Shown: positions 33,641 to 41,549 of the stretch, in pieces
How positions within the stretch are numbered: the first letter of the stretch is position 1
Layout of the letters: every line of letters begins with the position of its first letter
NCBI GenBank assembly: GCA_044225555.1
Contig: JBGAIM010000002.1
Coordinates: 462,984 to 526,983, forward strand
Reading direction: 5' to 3'
DNA: 64,000 bases
DNA from: JADLHS01 sp044225555
GTDB lineage: Bacteria > Verrucomicrobiota > Verrucomicrobiia > Limisphaerales > JADLHS01
Notes under the pieces: model-generated
What the model saw: only the letters and a program-made list of their open reading frames with translations
Databases searched by the model: none
Told to the model about the DNA's origin: nothing
Program-made: the position numbers and the translations under genes

Positions 33641-36130
33641 TTAGTTGTTGGCGTTGGCTTTCGCGGCGGCCTTGGCCTGCTCGTCGGGTGGCAACAACTG
33701 CGACGGGCCCAGCTTGTAGGTCAACTTTTCAATCGTCCCGGTGAACTTGAACGGCAACTCGTAGCTGTCGTCCACGCCGGTGCGGGTGTCGCTGCCGATG
33801 TCCAGGGTCTCGTCAATGGTCATCAGGAAGGGAATCGAATGCTTCATGGTCTTCTTATCCAATTCCTTGCCATCCACACTGAACGTGCCGGTGCCGCCTT
33901 TGCCGGGGCCGGGGCCGTCGTATTTGAAGTCGAACACGAGGGTGTGTTTGCCCGGCTTGAGCGCCTTGCCAAACAAATCTTCCCCGACGATGCCGCCGAC
34001 ACCGCCTTCCCAACGAACGCGCTCCAGATCGAGCAGGTTGTAAACGAAGACGGGTTTGCCTTTTTGGAGGAACATCGCGTAGCCGCCGAAGCGACCGCCA
34101 AAGGTCACGATCATTCCTTCCGCGCCGCCTTCGGGCACGACGATCTCGGCGGTGATGGTGTAGTCCTTGTTCAGGATTTCGGGCGCGTTGCCCAGGGGAA
34201 TGCCCTCGTTCACACCCTGGTAGGTGAGGACGCTCTTTCCCGCCGTGGCGCTCGGGCGTGGGGTCACGATGCGCGGAAGAATCGAGTTGTCGAGGGGCAG
34301 GACTTCGTATTTGGCCGCCTCGCTGAGGAACAAGGCCTGCAGTTCCTTCAGCTTCGCAGGATTTTTCGCGGCGAGGTCATTCGCCTGGGAGAAGTCCTCG
34401 GTAATGTTGTAAAGCTCCCACTTGTATTCGTTGACGGGAGGCAGCGGTTTGGCGCCGAGGAGCCACGACGGCTCGGGTGGGGTGGTGCAGGCGTACCAGC
34501 CGTCGCGATAAATGCCGCGGTTGCAGAACATCTCGAAGTACTGCGTGGTTCGCTTGGAGGGGGCTTTCGCATTCGCGGAATCAAACGTGTAGGCCATGCT
34601 CACGCCTTCCATGGGCTTTTGCTTGATGCCGTCCACGGTATCGGGGGCGGGGATACCCGCCGCTTCGAGGATCGTCGGCACGATGTCAATGATGTGATGG
34701 AACTGCGAACGGATGCCGCCCACGTCTTTGATGTGGCCGGGCCAGGACATCACCATGCCCTGGCGCGTGCCGCCGAAGTGCGACGCGACCTGCTTGGTCC
34801 ACTTGAACGGCGTGTCAAAGGCCCACGACCACGCGACCGACATGTGCGGGTAGGTTTTCTCGGAGCCCCAATTTTCATAATGCAACATCTGCAGGGCTTC
34901 GGGGAGGGTCAGGATGGCGTTGTAGGCGGTCATTTGGTTGAAGGTGCCTTCGACCGTGCCTTCGGCGCTGGTGCCGTTGTCGCCACTGATGTAAATGATG
35001 AGCGTGTTGTCGAGTTTGCCCATGTCCTGGACGGCTTGAATGACGCGGCCGATTTCATGATCCGTATAGGCGGCGTAACCGGCAAAGTTTTCGGCCTCGC
35101 GGGCGTAGAGCCGCTTTTGGATGGGGCCCAGGGAATCCCACTTGGGCAGGCTATCGGGCCACGGGGTGAGTTGCGTGTTCGGGGGAATGACGCCGAGCCG
35201 TTTTTGGTTGGCGAAGATTTCCTCGCGGAGTTTTTCCCAACCCATGTCGAACTTGCCTTTGAACTTTTCACGCCATTCGGCCTTCGGCTGGTGTGGCGAA
35301 TGTGTGCCGCCGGGCACGTAATAAAGGAAGAACGGCTGGTCGGGCGCCGCGGCGTTGAGGCTGTTCATGTACTTGATCGCCTCGTCGGCCATGTCGGTGA
35401 TGAGATTGTAGTCCTTCCGGCCAATCCAGGGGTAAATCTGGCTGTGATCCCGGAACAGATAGGGCGTCCACTGGTCGGTTTCGCCGCCCATGAACCCGTA
35501 GAAATATTGGAAACCCATCCCCGACGGCCATTGGTCGAACGGTCCGGAAGGTCCGTATTGGTAGGTGGGGGTGTTATGGTTCTTGCCGAACCACGACGTG
35601 GCATAGCCGTTGTCCTGCAGAATCCGGCCGATGGTGGCGCAATCCTTGCCGATGACGGAATCGTAGCCGGGATAGCCGGTGGACATTTCGCCAATGACGC
35701 CGAAGCCGGAGGAATGGTGGTTGCGACCGGTAATCAACGCGGCGCGGGTGGGCGAGCACAGCGCCGTGGAATGGAATTGCGTGTAGCGCAACCCGGCCTT
35801 GGCCACGCGATCCATTGCGGGTGTCGGGATCACGCCACCAAACGTGCCGGACACGCCATAGCCCTGGTCATCGGTCATGATGAGCAGCACGTTGGGGGCG
35901 CCTTTGGGCGGGACAATGCGTGGTGGCCACCAGGATTTGGAGTCCTTGGCGGACTGTTTGATCACACCGCCGAATTTGGGATCCGGCGGCGGGAGTTGCT
36001 TGCCACTGATGGTGGTGGTGGCGCCAGGTGAACCGGGCGTGCCGGTGGTTTGGATTTCAGCGCGGGCGGTGAGCGCGAGGACCACACCGAGCGCGAGGCT
36101 GAGGGTGGAGAGTTTCCGATACGGTTTCAT
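33641..36130 (-). CDS. Large secreted sulfatase with C-terminal beta domain, 829 residues
   Basis: Started at ATG 36130, which gives a signal peptide (MKPYRKLSTLSLALGV, ending ARA); the frame stays open to 36340 but the extra part has no leader features. Catalytic boxes: TDDQGYG at 86-92, C125-S-P-T-R at 125-129, GKNHNT and ISGDNGTSAEG. It is colinear with the sulfatase at 30937 over its whole length, including the C-terminal beta domain (VPEGGAEGMIVTFGGRFGG). It is the first gene of the block, so its upstream region should carry the main promoter. Confidence 0.92.
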   Translation of the reverse strand: MKPYRKLSTLSLALGVVLALTARAEIQTTGTPGSPGATTTISGKQLPPPDPKFGGVIKQSAKDSKSWWPPRIVPPKGAPNVLLIMTDDQGYGVSGTFGGVIPTPAMDRVAKAGLRYTQFHSTALCSPTRAALITGRNHHSSGFGVIGEMSTGYPGYDSVIGKDCATIGRILQDNGYATSWFGKNHNTPTYQYGPSGPFDQWPSGMGFQYFYGFMGGETDQWTPYLFRDHSQIYPWIGRKDYNLITDMADEAIKYMNSLNAAAPDQPFFLYYVPGGTHSPHQPKAEWREKFKGKFDMGWEKLREEIFANQKRLGVIPPNTQLTPWPDSLPKWDSLGPIQKRLYAREAENFAGYAAYTDHEIGRVIQAVQDMGKLDNTLIIYISGDNGTSAEGTVEGTFNQMTAYNAILTLPEALQMLHYENWGSEKTYPHMSVAWSWAFDTPFKWTKQVASHFGGTRQGMVMSWPGHIKDVGGIRSQFHHIIDIVPTILEAAGIPAPDTVDGIKQKPMEGVSMAYTFDSANAKAPSKRTTQYFEMFCNRGIYRDGWYACTTPPEPSWLLGAKPLPPVNEYKWELYNITEDFSQANDLAAKNPAKLKELQALFLSEAAKYEVLPLDNSILPRIVTPRPSATAGKSVLTYQGVNEGIPLGNAPEILNKDYTITAEIVVPEGGAEGMIVTFGGRFGGYAMFLQKGKPVFVYNLLDLERVRWEGGVGGIVGEDLFGKALKPGKHTLVFDFKYDGPGPGKGGTGTFSVDGKELDKKTMKHSIPFLMTIDETLDIGSDTRTGVDDSYELPFKFTGTIEKLTYKLGPSQLLPPDEQAKAAAKANANN

Positions 36131-36318
36131 GTGTTTCGCTTCTGGTCTGTTCGTTGTTCTATCCCGACAGTATATTTGAATGGCAATCACGACTTGTTCC
36201 CTGGAGCAGCAGAAACTGGAAGTATCTTTGGGCAAACCTGTATGCCAAGTCGAGCCTTTAGTAATAGAGCAGTCATTCAAGGGCGCATCTTGACACTGCC
36301 CCCGAGAGGCTTCGGCGT

Positions 36319-36335
36319 GCGGGACTGTGTCCCGC
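36319..36335. repeat. Small palindrome GCGGGAC-TGT-GTCCCGC
   Basis: A perfect 7-bp inverted repeat with a 3-base loop. It shares form and sequence with the palindrome 63 bases further on, suggesting a REP-like family. Confidence 0.8.
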
Positions 36336-36397
36336 AGCACTTACCCACCTCCAGCCACCGCCAGCAGTCAGCATACTCTTCATCAGCACCCGCCGCT

Positions 36398-36414
36398 GCG
36401 GGTCGCAGACCCGC
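36398..36414. repeat. Small palindrome GCGGGTC-GCA-GACCCGC
   Basis: A perfect 7-bp inverted repeat with a 3-base loop; sister of the palindrome at 36319-36335, with a compensating base-pair change (A-T to T-A). Confidence 0.8.
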
Positions 36415-36569
36415 CAACGTGCGCCGCGCTGCGACAAGGGTGGTTTCTTCCGGTGTCAGGCTGCCGGCACGGGAATCCAGATGATCAGCCGCTCGCGCTC
36501 ACTGTGTCCTCCCTCCAAGGGAGGAAGGTAATGGTTGGCGGTTGAGGCTCGCGTCCCACCGGGCGGCAG

Positions 36570-37481
36570 TTAGTACACCCGAACATTGATCTCGCACTCG
36601 TCGCCCAGTCTGGCTTGGAGAACCGAGTCCATTTCGGTCGGATTCAACTCAGCCGGGACCTGGGCGATGAACACCATGCTGCGTTTGCTTTCGTAGAGAC
36701 TGGCGGCTTTGACGCGACAATGGTTCTTGTGGAGAAACTCCGTTACCTCGCCGTACGTGGCCCGGGCGTCCTGCTTCCCGCTAACGCGAATCTTGAGCCG
36801 CACTGCGGCGTGCGACTCGAGCCAGTAGATCAGACCCCAGGCGGCCAGGGTGACAAATCCACCCAAGGCCCACTGATCCATCCCACACGCGAGACCGATC
36901 ACCACCACCATGATGGCCTTGCCTGTGAGTTTTGGGTCATCCATCGCGGTGCGGAAGCGCACCAAGGCGCCGATGCCGAAGATGACGAACGCCATGTTCG
37001 GAGACAATTTCGTGATTTCAGCCACCACCGCCCCCAGCATGCCGAGCAGGATAAGTGTCTTGCCCTCTTCAATGCTCGAGGCGATGTCGGGCCTGATCGA
37101 GCGGCGTGGCCGCCACGAAATCAACCAGGAATAACAGACAGCAAGGCCAAACCCCAGGAAAAGCCGGAGCAAGTATTGCCAGTGCAGGAATTGTTGAAAG
37201 CTGTTCTGGATGGTCTCCAAGTGGGTTGCCGGCGGGACAGTGGTTGCCTTGGGCGACTCATGTTTGGAGAGGGCTGGCAACGGGGGAGCGATGCTATAGC
37301 TGACCACATTTGTAAGCTCAGCGCTTTCCTCAGGGAAAGCGGTGCAATTCCAGAGGGTCGTGATAGTCAGGAACACGACCAGCAGGCGCAAGAACTGCGA
37401 GGGGATTATCCCGCGGCGGCCGGAACAGCTGCTTTCGGCGGCGGCGCAGATGAGTGAGGAGTCAAGCTCCGCTGGCTTCAT
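36570..37481 (-). CDS. DUF4956-like membrane protein
   Basis: A 303-residue protein started at ATG 37481; the frame runs on to 37871 but there overlaps the coiled-coil gene in another frame. It has a first membrane segment near residues 31-46, another near 100-120 and three more from about 138 to 225. The segment NMAFVIFGIGALVRFRTAMD with FR in a membrane turn is the mark of DUF4956-type proteins. The C-terminal 90 residues form a soluble ferredoxin-like domain (RATYGEVTEFLHKNHCRVK). The function of the family is not established. It follows the coiled-coil gene by 22 bases. Confidence 0.8.
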   Translation of the reverse strand: MKPAELDSSLICAAAESSCSGRRGIIPSQFLRLLVVFLTITTLWNCTAFPEESAELTNVVSYSIAPPLPALSKHESPKATTVPPATHLETIQNSFQQFLHWQYLLRLFLGFGLAVCYSWLISWRPRRSIRPDIASSIEEGKTLILLGMLGAVVAEITKLSPNMAFVIFGIGALVRFRTAMDDPKLTGKAIMVVVIGLACGMDQWALGGFVTLAAWGLIYWLESHAAVRLKIRVSGKQDARATYGEVTEFLHKNHCRVKAASLYESKRSMVFIAQVPAELNPTEMDSVLQARLGDECEINVRVY

Positions 37482-37503
37482 ATGGTTCAGGGAGTTTACG
37501 GGA

Positions 37504-37947
37504 CTAGCGCCATTTTCCAAGATTACCACGCGGTTCTTCCTTGGCAGGTTCCTCCGCGCTGGTCTCCGGCTGGAGGGGGACAGCTGCGGCTTGGCTATCC
37601 GAGTCCAACGTCGGTATCGCACCCGCGGTGGTGTTGGCTGCGGCAGCCGGGTTGGCAGGAGCCGGTCGGCCTTTCCGAGCTTTCGCTGATGTCGGTGGGG
37701 GGGAGGCGAGTTTGGTCTCAACCTCGGCGAGGAAATTCTGAGCTTCGGCCAGTTCCGCCTTGGCCTCCTTCGCCTGTTTCTTGGCGCGACGGGCGATGGC
37801 CTTTGCTTCCTTGCGGCTGCGCCTGGCTGCGCGCGCCTGTTCCTTGGCCTCCGCCCATCTACTTTGGGCAATTTCGACGCGAAGCCGGGCCATCTGTACC
37901 ATATTGGCTCGCGCTTCCAACTCAGGTTTGGCGTGTGTTGGGTTCAT
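37504..37947 (-). CDS. Ala/Lys-rich coiled-coil protein
   Basis: A 147-residue protein (ATG at 37947; one six codons upstream is also possible). Residues 10-85 form a long charged helix, very probably a coiled coil (RAARRSRKEAKAIARRAKKQ, AEAQNFLAEVETKLA). The rest is Pro/Ala-rich and disordered. There is no signal peptide or membrane segment. The tight spacing to the DUF4956-like membrane protein gene suggests a partner of that protein. It is low in complexity, so distant matches would be unreliable. Confidence 0.7.
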   Translation of the reverse strand: MNPTHAKPELEARANMVQMARLRVEIAQSRWAEAKEQARAARRSRKEAKAIARRAKKQAKEAKAELAEAQNFLAEVETKLASPPPTSAKARKGRPAPANPAAAANTTAGAIPTLDSDSQAAAVPLQPETSAEEPAKEEPRGNLGKWR

Positions 37948-38171
37948 GGGAAGAATCGGCAGCAAGTTGTACGGTTCAGTGTCATAAATTCAATTCCGAG
38001 TTAGGGCAAGGAAGTTTGCCAACCACAATGCGGGCCAGCAACTGTAATGTTCGGATTGCACCGCGCCTGGGCATTCCATACCTTTTGTTCGGATGGCTGG
38101 TCGGAATATGTTGTGGGGTGACCGACCAGCCCGTCCAGTTTGATCCATGGAGTTGGTTCGCTTTGTTTTCT

Positions 38172-38756
38172 ATGACCGGAAAAGTCAACCTTTTGCTCGG
38201 GGCATTATTGGCGGTTGGGATTGGCTGGGCATTGTCCGCGGAGACGCCGCAAGCCGGAAACCCTCCGGCACTAAGCAATGCTGTGATCCTGGTCATCCGG
38301 CATGGGGAGAAACCGGCCACCGGCGATCAACTCTCCACCGCCGGCCAGGCACGCGCCCAAGCCTACGTCAGTTTCTTCAAGAACTTCAAGGTCAACGGGC
38401 AACCCGTGAAGCTGGATTATCTGTTTGCCTCCGCTGACTCCAAAGTAAGTCAGCGTGCGCGACTCACCATCGAACCCACCAGCAAGATGCTGGGGCTCGC
38501 GATTGATACCCAGTTTGCAGACGAACAGTTTCAAATGCTGGCCGATGAAATCAAAACTCGGCCGCATGGAAAGACCATGCTCATTTGCTGGCATCATGGC
38601 GAAATACCCAGACTGCTCAAGGCTTTGGGCGCGGACCCGGATCGGTTGTTTCCCAAAGGCGAATGGCCGGACGACGTGTTTAATTGGCTGGTAGAACTCC
38701 ACTACGATGCCAACGGACACCTGATCGCGGCGAGTCGCGGCTCGGAGCAGTTCTGA
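38172..38756 (+). CDS. Exported histidine-phosphatase-like protein
   Basis: A 194-residue protein started at ATG 38172, where a signal peptide begins (MTGKVNLLLGALLAVGIGWA, cleavage after LSA). The phosphoglycerate-mutase/histidine-phosphatase signature VIRHGEKP places the nucleophile His at residue 44, a downstream Arg lies in SQRARLT, and the second His is in CWHHGEIPRLL (141-144). It should hydrolyse phosphate esters in the periplasm. It stands alone on the plus strand. The upstream open frame to 37482 runs antisense to the coiled-coil gene and is not used. Confidence 0.83.
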   Translation: MTGKVNLLLGALLAVGIGWALSAETPQAGNPPALSNAVILVIRHGEKPATGDQLSTAGQARAQAYVSFFKNFKVNGQPVKLDYLFASADSKVSQRARLTIEPTSKMLGLAIDTQFADEQFQMLADEIKTRPHGKTMLICWHHGEIPRLLKALGADPDRLFPKGEWPDDVFNWLVELHYDANGHLIAASRGSEQF

Positions 38757-38815
38757 GCCGCTGACCGTTCAATCAACCTTCGCCCCGGCCAAGATGTGCC
38801 AACGGGACGCGCCGG

Positions 38816-40081
38816 CTAAAATTTCCAGGTGAGATTGAGATTGGCGACGGTGAACCAGGCATTGTCGAACGAGCCGGAGACATCACCCCGACCGCCAGCG
38901 AGAACCGGCAACGCGCTGGTTTGATTCACCGACATGTCGCCGGCCCACATGAAGGTGCAGGCCGCGCCGATGTTCACCGATTTGCTGAGTTGATATTGCG
39001 CGCCGAGACCAAAGCGCCACGTCTGGCCCATGGGCAGGGTGACGGTGCGGTTTGCACTGGTGACGGCGGAACTGTCAAAAGCCGCGCCCCCGGACAGCGT
39101 CCATTTATCCGAGGGACGATATTGCGCGCCGAGAGCGCCGTGCCACGTGTCTTGATATTGCAGATTGAGCGTGGTGGTGGCGCCGCCCTCGACACCGGCC
39201 TGCACGTAGCCGAATTGACTCCAGTCCTGCCAGCCGAAGTCGGCCATGAGCGCCCACTTTTCATTCAAGGTGTGATGGACACTGAGCATCGCGGACTGTG
39301 GCACCTTCGTGCCGAGGTCCAGGCTCGGCGCGTTGGCAGGCCCGGCGCCGGTGAAGGTCGGTGTGTCGCTGAAGTCCAGATTCAGCGCGGAGAGATAGGT
39401 GACGCCGATGCGCGTCTTCTCGCCGGCCTTGAACAGGAGTCCGACATTCGCGCCGAAACCCCACGTGCGGTCTTTCAGGGACATTTGTCCGTCCGGCGCC
39501 GCGATGCCAACGTTGTTAACCGCCATCTGTGTGTCCAGATAGCCATACATCGCGTTGAGACCGGCGCCAATCGAGACCCAGTCCGTGGCCTCGTAACTGA
39601 TGGTCGGCAGGAGGCTCATTCCGAGGAGCGCGCTTTCCTGGACGTAGTAACGGCCAACCCAGTTGTCATTGTAATCTTCCGCAAGGCCAAAGTAGGACAG
39701 GGTGCCGAATCCGACCCGGACCTTTTCCCCGATGGGTGTCACGACAAACAGACTCGCGCCCGGCAACCAGCCGACGGCATTCCCGCCATCGTCGCTGCCC
39801 AACAACGGTGACGTGCTTCCGTTGGGCGTGAACGACACGCTGCCGTAGAGCGCCTGCAATCCGCCCTGGACCTGGGTGCCCTGCAACTGGCTCATGCCGG
39901 CGGGATTCTTGAAGAGCGTGGAGGCATCATCGGCGCGCGAAGCATAACCGGCAGAGGCGAGGCCGGCATCCGGCGTGGCGATTTCATAAAGCATGATGCC
40001 GCCCGCCTGTGCGGATCGGGTGGCAGCAAAAGCGCAGGCAACGGCGACGGCGGCGAGGGTGAATCGGGTGCGAGGTTTCAT
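38816..40081 (-). CDS. FadL/OmpP1-type outer-membrane transport protein
   Basis: A 421-residue protein with a signal peptide (residues 1-26). It follows the FadL pattern: GIMLYEIATPDAGLASAGYA at the mature N terminus, the family hallmark NPAGMSQL (about residues 59-66), and amphipathic strands ending in the aromatic NLNLTWKF. FadL-type barrels let hydrophobic compounds cross the outer membrane. It is followed by a second outer-membrane protein gene in the same direction, 26 bases away, so they may be co-expressed. Confidence 0.9.
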   Translation of the reverse strand: MKPRTRFTLAAVAVACAFAATRSAQAGGIMLYEIATPDAGLASAGYASRADDASTLFKNPAGMSQLQGTQVQGGLQALYGSVSFTPNGSTSPLLGSDDGGNAVGWLPGASLFVVTPIGEKVRVGFGTLSYFGLAEDYNDNWVGRYYVQESALLGMSLLPTISYEATDWVSIGAGLNAMYGYLDTQMAVNNVGIAAPDGQMSLKDRTWGFGANVGLLFKAGEKTRIGVTYLSALNLDFSDTPTFTGAGPANAPSLDLGTKVPQSAMLSVHHTLNEKWALMADFGWQDWSQFGYVQAGVEGGATTTLNLQYQDTWHGALGAQYRPSDKWTLSGGAAFDSSAVTSANRTVTLPMGQTWRFGLGAQYQLSKSVNIGAACTFMWAGDMSVNQTSALPVLAGGRGDVSGSFDNAWFTVANLNLTWKF

Positions 40082-40107
40082 GTTTCGAATGGTAGGGTGT
40101 TAGCGGT

Positions 40108-41001
40108 TCATTTCGGAAATAGGAATACGACCGTGAAGCGCAATCCCCAGTCGGGCCCGTTCATCGGGCGCTCGGCATAGTAACGTCCTCCGATCTGGAA
40201 CTGTACCGGCATTTTTCCAATCTTCACCAACTGGGCGACCATCAGGTTCAGCGGCACGGTCCACTGGCTATTATCCCAATCGTAAGTGGATTCGGTGTTC
40301 AACGTGAAGGTCGTGTAGGTCTTCGTGGTGAAGGAGAGGAAGGGCTGAAGGAACGTCGCGTTGATGTCGGGCGTGTCGCCCTGGCCGGCGAACGACCAGA
40401 TGTGATTTGCGAGAATGCCGTAGGTCCAACCGTGTTCCTGTTTGAGGAGAACGGCGGTGGGCCCGGCGCCAACTTTGCCCGGTCCGAGGGCGTCGTCGGT
40501 GGACGTGGGCCAATAAAACACCGGGCCCGCGCCCCAGATCCAGCCGCGTTTGGTGGGGGACTTGGGGGAGAGGAAAAAACTCTGCGTGGTGTCGCCCAGG
40601 CCGGAAGTCGAACTCCCGCCGGTGGGGGATTCGGCGTAGATCACCGGCAGGATGGTGCGGACGATGACATTCCAATCCTCGCTGATCGAAACCGGAATGA
40701 CCGGTTGGATATTGGCCGTGTATTTCATGGCGTCCGCCGGGCCGATGCCGAAGTCCCAGTTGTTTTGAATGGGCACGCTGATGAGACTGGCCACCGGGTT
40801 GTTGAGCTTCTTAGCCAGTTCGGCCTGTGAATCGGCTTCGTCCGTTGCCGCACCACCGCCGGTTGTCTCAGATGATGCCGGGGTCAACGTAAACTCGCGA
40901 TTGAAGCGCAGCCCAACGTCGGCGCGGGCCGCGACGACGGTTGCGGCCAAAGCCAGCAGGAGCGGGAGGGGATGACCAGCTGGTGATAGGCATTTTTTCA
41001 T
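40108..41001 (-). CDS. Outer-membrane beta-barrel protein, transporter-like
   Basis: A 297-residue protein with a signal peptide (residues 1-27, ending AARA). The mature part is built of amphipathic beta strands (IQPVIPVSISEDWNVIVRTI, GIGPADAMKY, WGAGPVFYWPTSTDD, LGPGKVGAGPTAVLL), a pattern I associate with proteins annotated as transporters of the MetA phenol-pathway family (DUF1302-like barrels). It ends in FLFPK rather than a classical aromatic end. Gene order places it ahead of the FadL-type barrel, in the same direction. Confidence 0.78.
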   Translation of the reverse strand: MKKCLSPAGHPLPLLLALAATVVAARADVGLRFNREFTLTPASSETTGGGAATDEADSQAELAKKLNNPVASLISVPIQNNWDFGIGPADAMKYTANIQPVIPVSISEDWNVIVRTILPVIYAESPTGGSSTSGLGDTTQSFFLSPKSPTKRGWIWGAGPVFYWPTSTDDALGPGKVGAGPTAVLLKQEHGWTYGILANHIWSFAGQGDTPDINATFLQPFLSFTTKTYTTFTLNTESTYDWDNSQWTVPLNLMVAQLVKIGKMPVQFQIGGRYYAERPMNGPDWGLRFTVVFLFPK

Positions 41002-41061
41002 AACTCAATTAGCCGAGGTTTGATTGCTTTCTGGATCCGCGTTATTCCAATTTTGGCAGTC

Positions 41062-41517
41062 CTATTCCGCTTTGGGCGTCATCAAGATGTCGCCGGTGTG
41101 GATGACCGGTTCGCCGCTGGGCAAATTCGTGGCCATGCGCGGCGTGTAGTTGGTGACAAAATGCTCGTAGCCACGATGCACGAAGGAGATTTCCACGTCG
41201 AACCAGCCAATCTCGCGAAAGAGCGCCACGGATTTCTGACTATCCAGGTTGAACGCACCATCGGCGGCGGAGCGAGCTGGTTGCATCCGTTGCAGGGTTT
41301 CGCCGCCCTTCACCTGATCCAGCGTGCCGGCTTCGTAGTCCGGCACCACGCGTTTCACCTCCACGCCGTTGATTGGCTGTTGGGTCGCCGCATCCAGCAC
41401 TCGTCCGATGATGCGCGGCGAAACATAGTGCGAAGGGGAATCAGTTTTGCAGCCCGCTAGCGTGCAAACCAACATCAGCCCGACCGAAGCGGAAAGTTCT
41501 GAGAGGGTGCGTCGCAT
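41062..41517 (-). CDS. Lipoprotein with carboxypeptidase-regulatory-like fold
   Basis: A 151-residue protein started at ATG 41517 (two earlier in-frame ATGs are less likely), with a lipoprotein signal LVCTLAGC (acylated Cys about residue 24). The mature domain begins IIGRVLDAATQQPINGVEVK, the signature of the small beta-sandwich (CarboxypepD_reg-like) found in surface proteins. It probably lies at the outer membrane. The stop of the large surface protein gene is 32 bases ahead. Confidence 0.78.
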   Translation of the reverse strand: MRRTLSELSASVGLMLVCTLAGCKTDSPSHYVSPRIIGRVLDAATQQPINGVEVKRVVPDYEAGTLDQVKGGETLQRMQPARSAADGAFNLDSQKSVALFREIGWFDVEISFVHRGYEHFVTNYTPRMATNLPSGEPVIHTGDILMTPKAE

Positions 41518-41549
41518 GGATTTCAAATGTATGAGTCGGCGCATTATTT

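Larger units (their letters stand above)
36131..36569. other. Upstream region of the sulfatase block, no gene seen
   Basis: About 440 bases between the first sulfatase and the stop of the DUF4956-like gene. I see only short frames without motifs. It carries two matching small palindromes (36319-36335 and 36398-36414). The part nearest 36130 should hold the sulfatase promoter, but I could not identify convincing -35 and -10 boxes. Confidence 0.5.

Noticed and set aside
31123..36031. Very long plus-strand open frames (728 and 972 codons) opposite the two large sulfatases
   Set aside because: They run exactly antisense to intact sulfatase genes with signal peptides and catalytic motifs. Their translations show no domain pattern. 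They result from GC-rich third positions.
37482..38171. Extended N terminus for the histidine phosphatase
   Set aside because: The upstream frame runs antisense to the coiled-coil gene and would bury the signal peptide.
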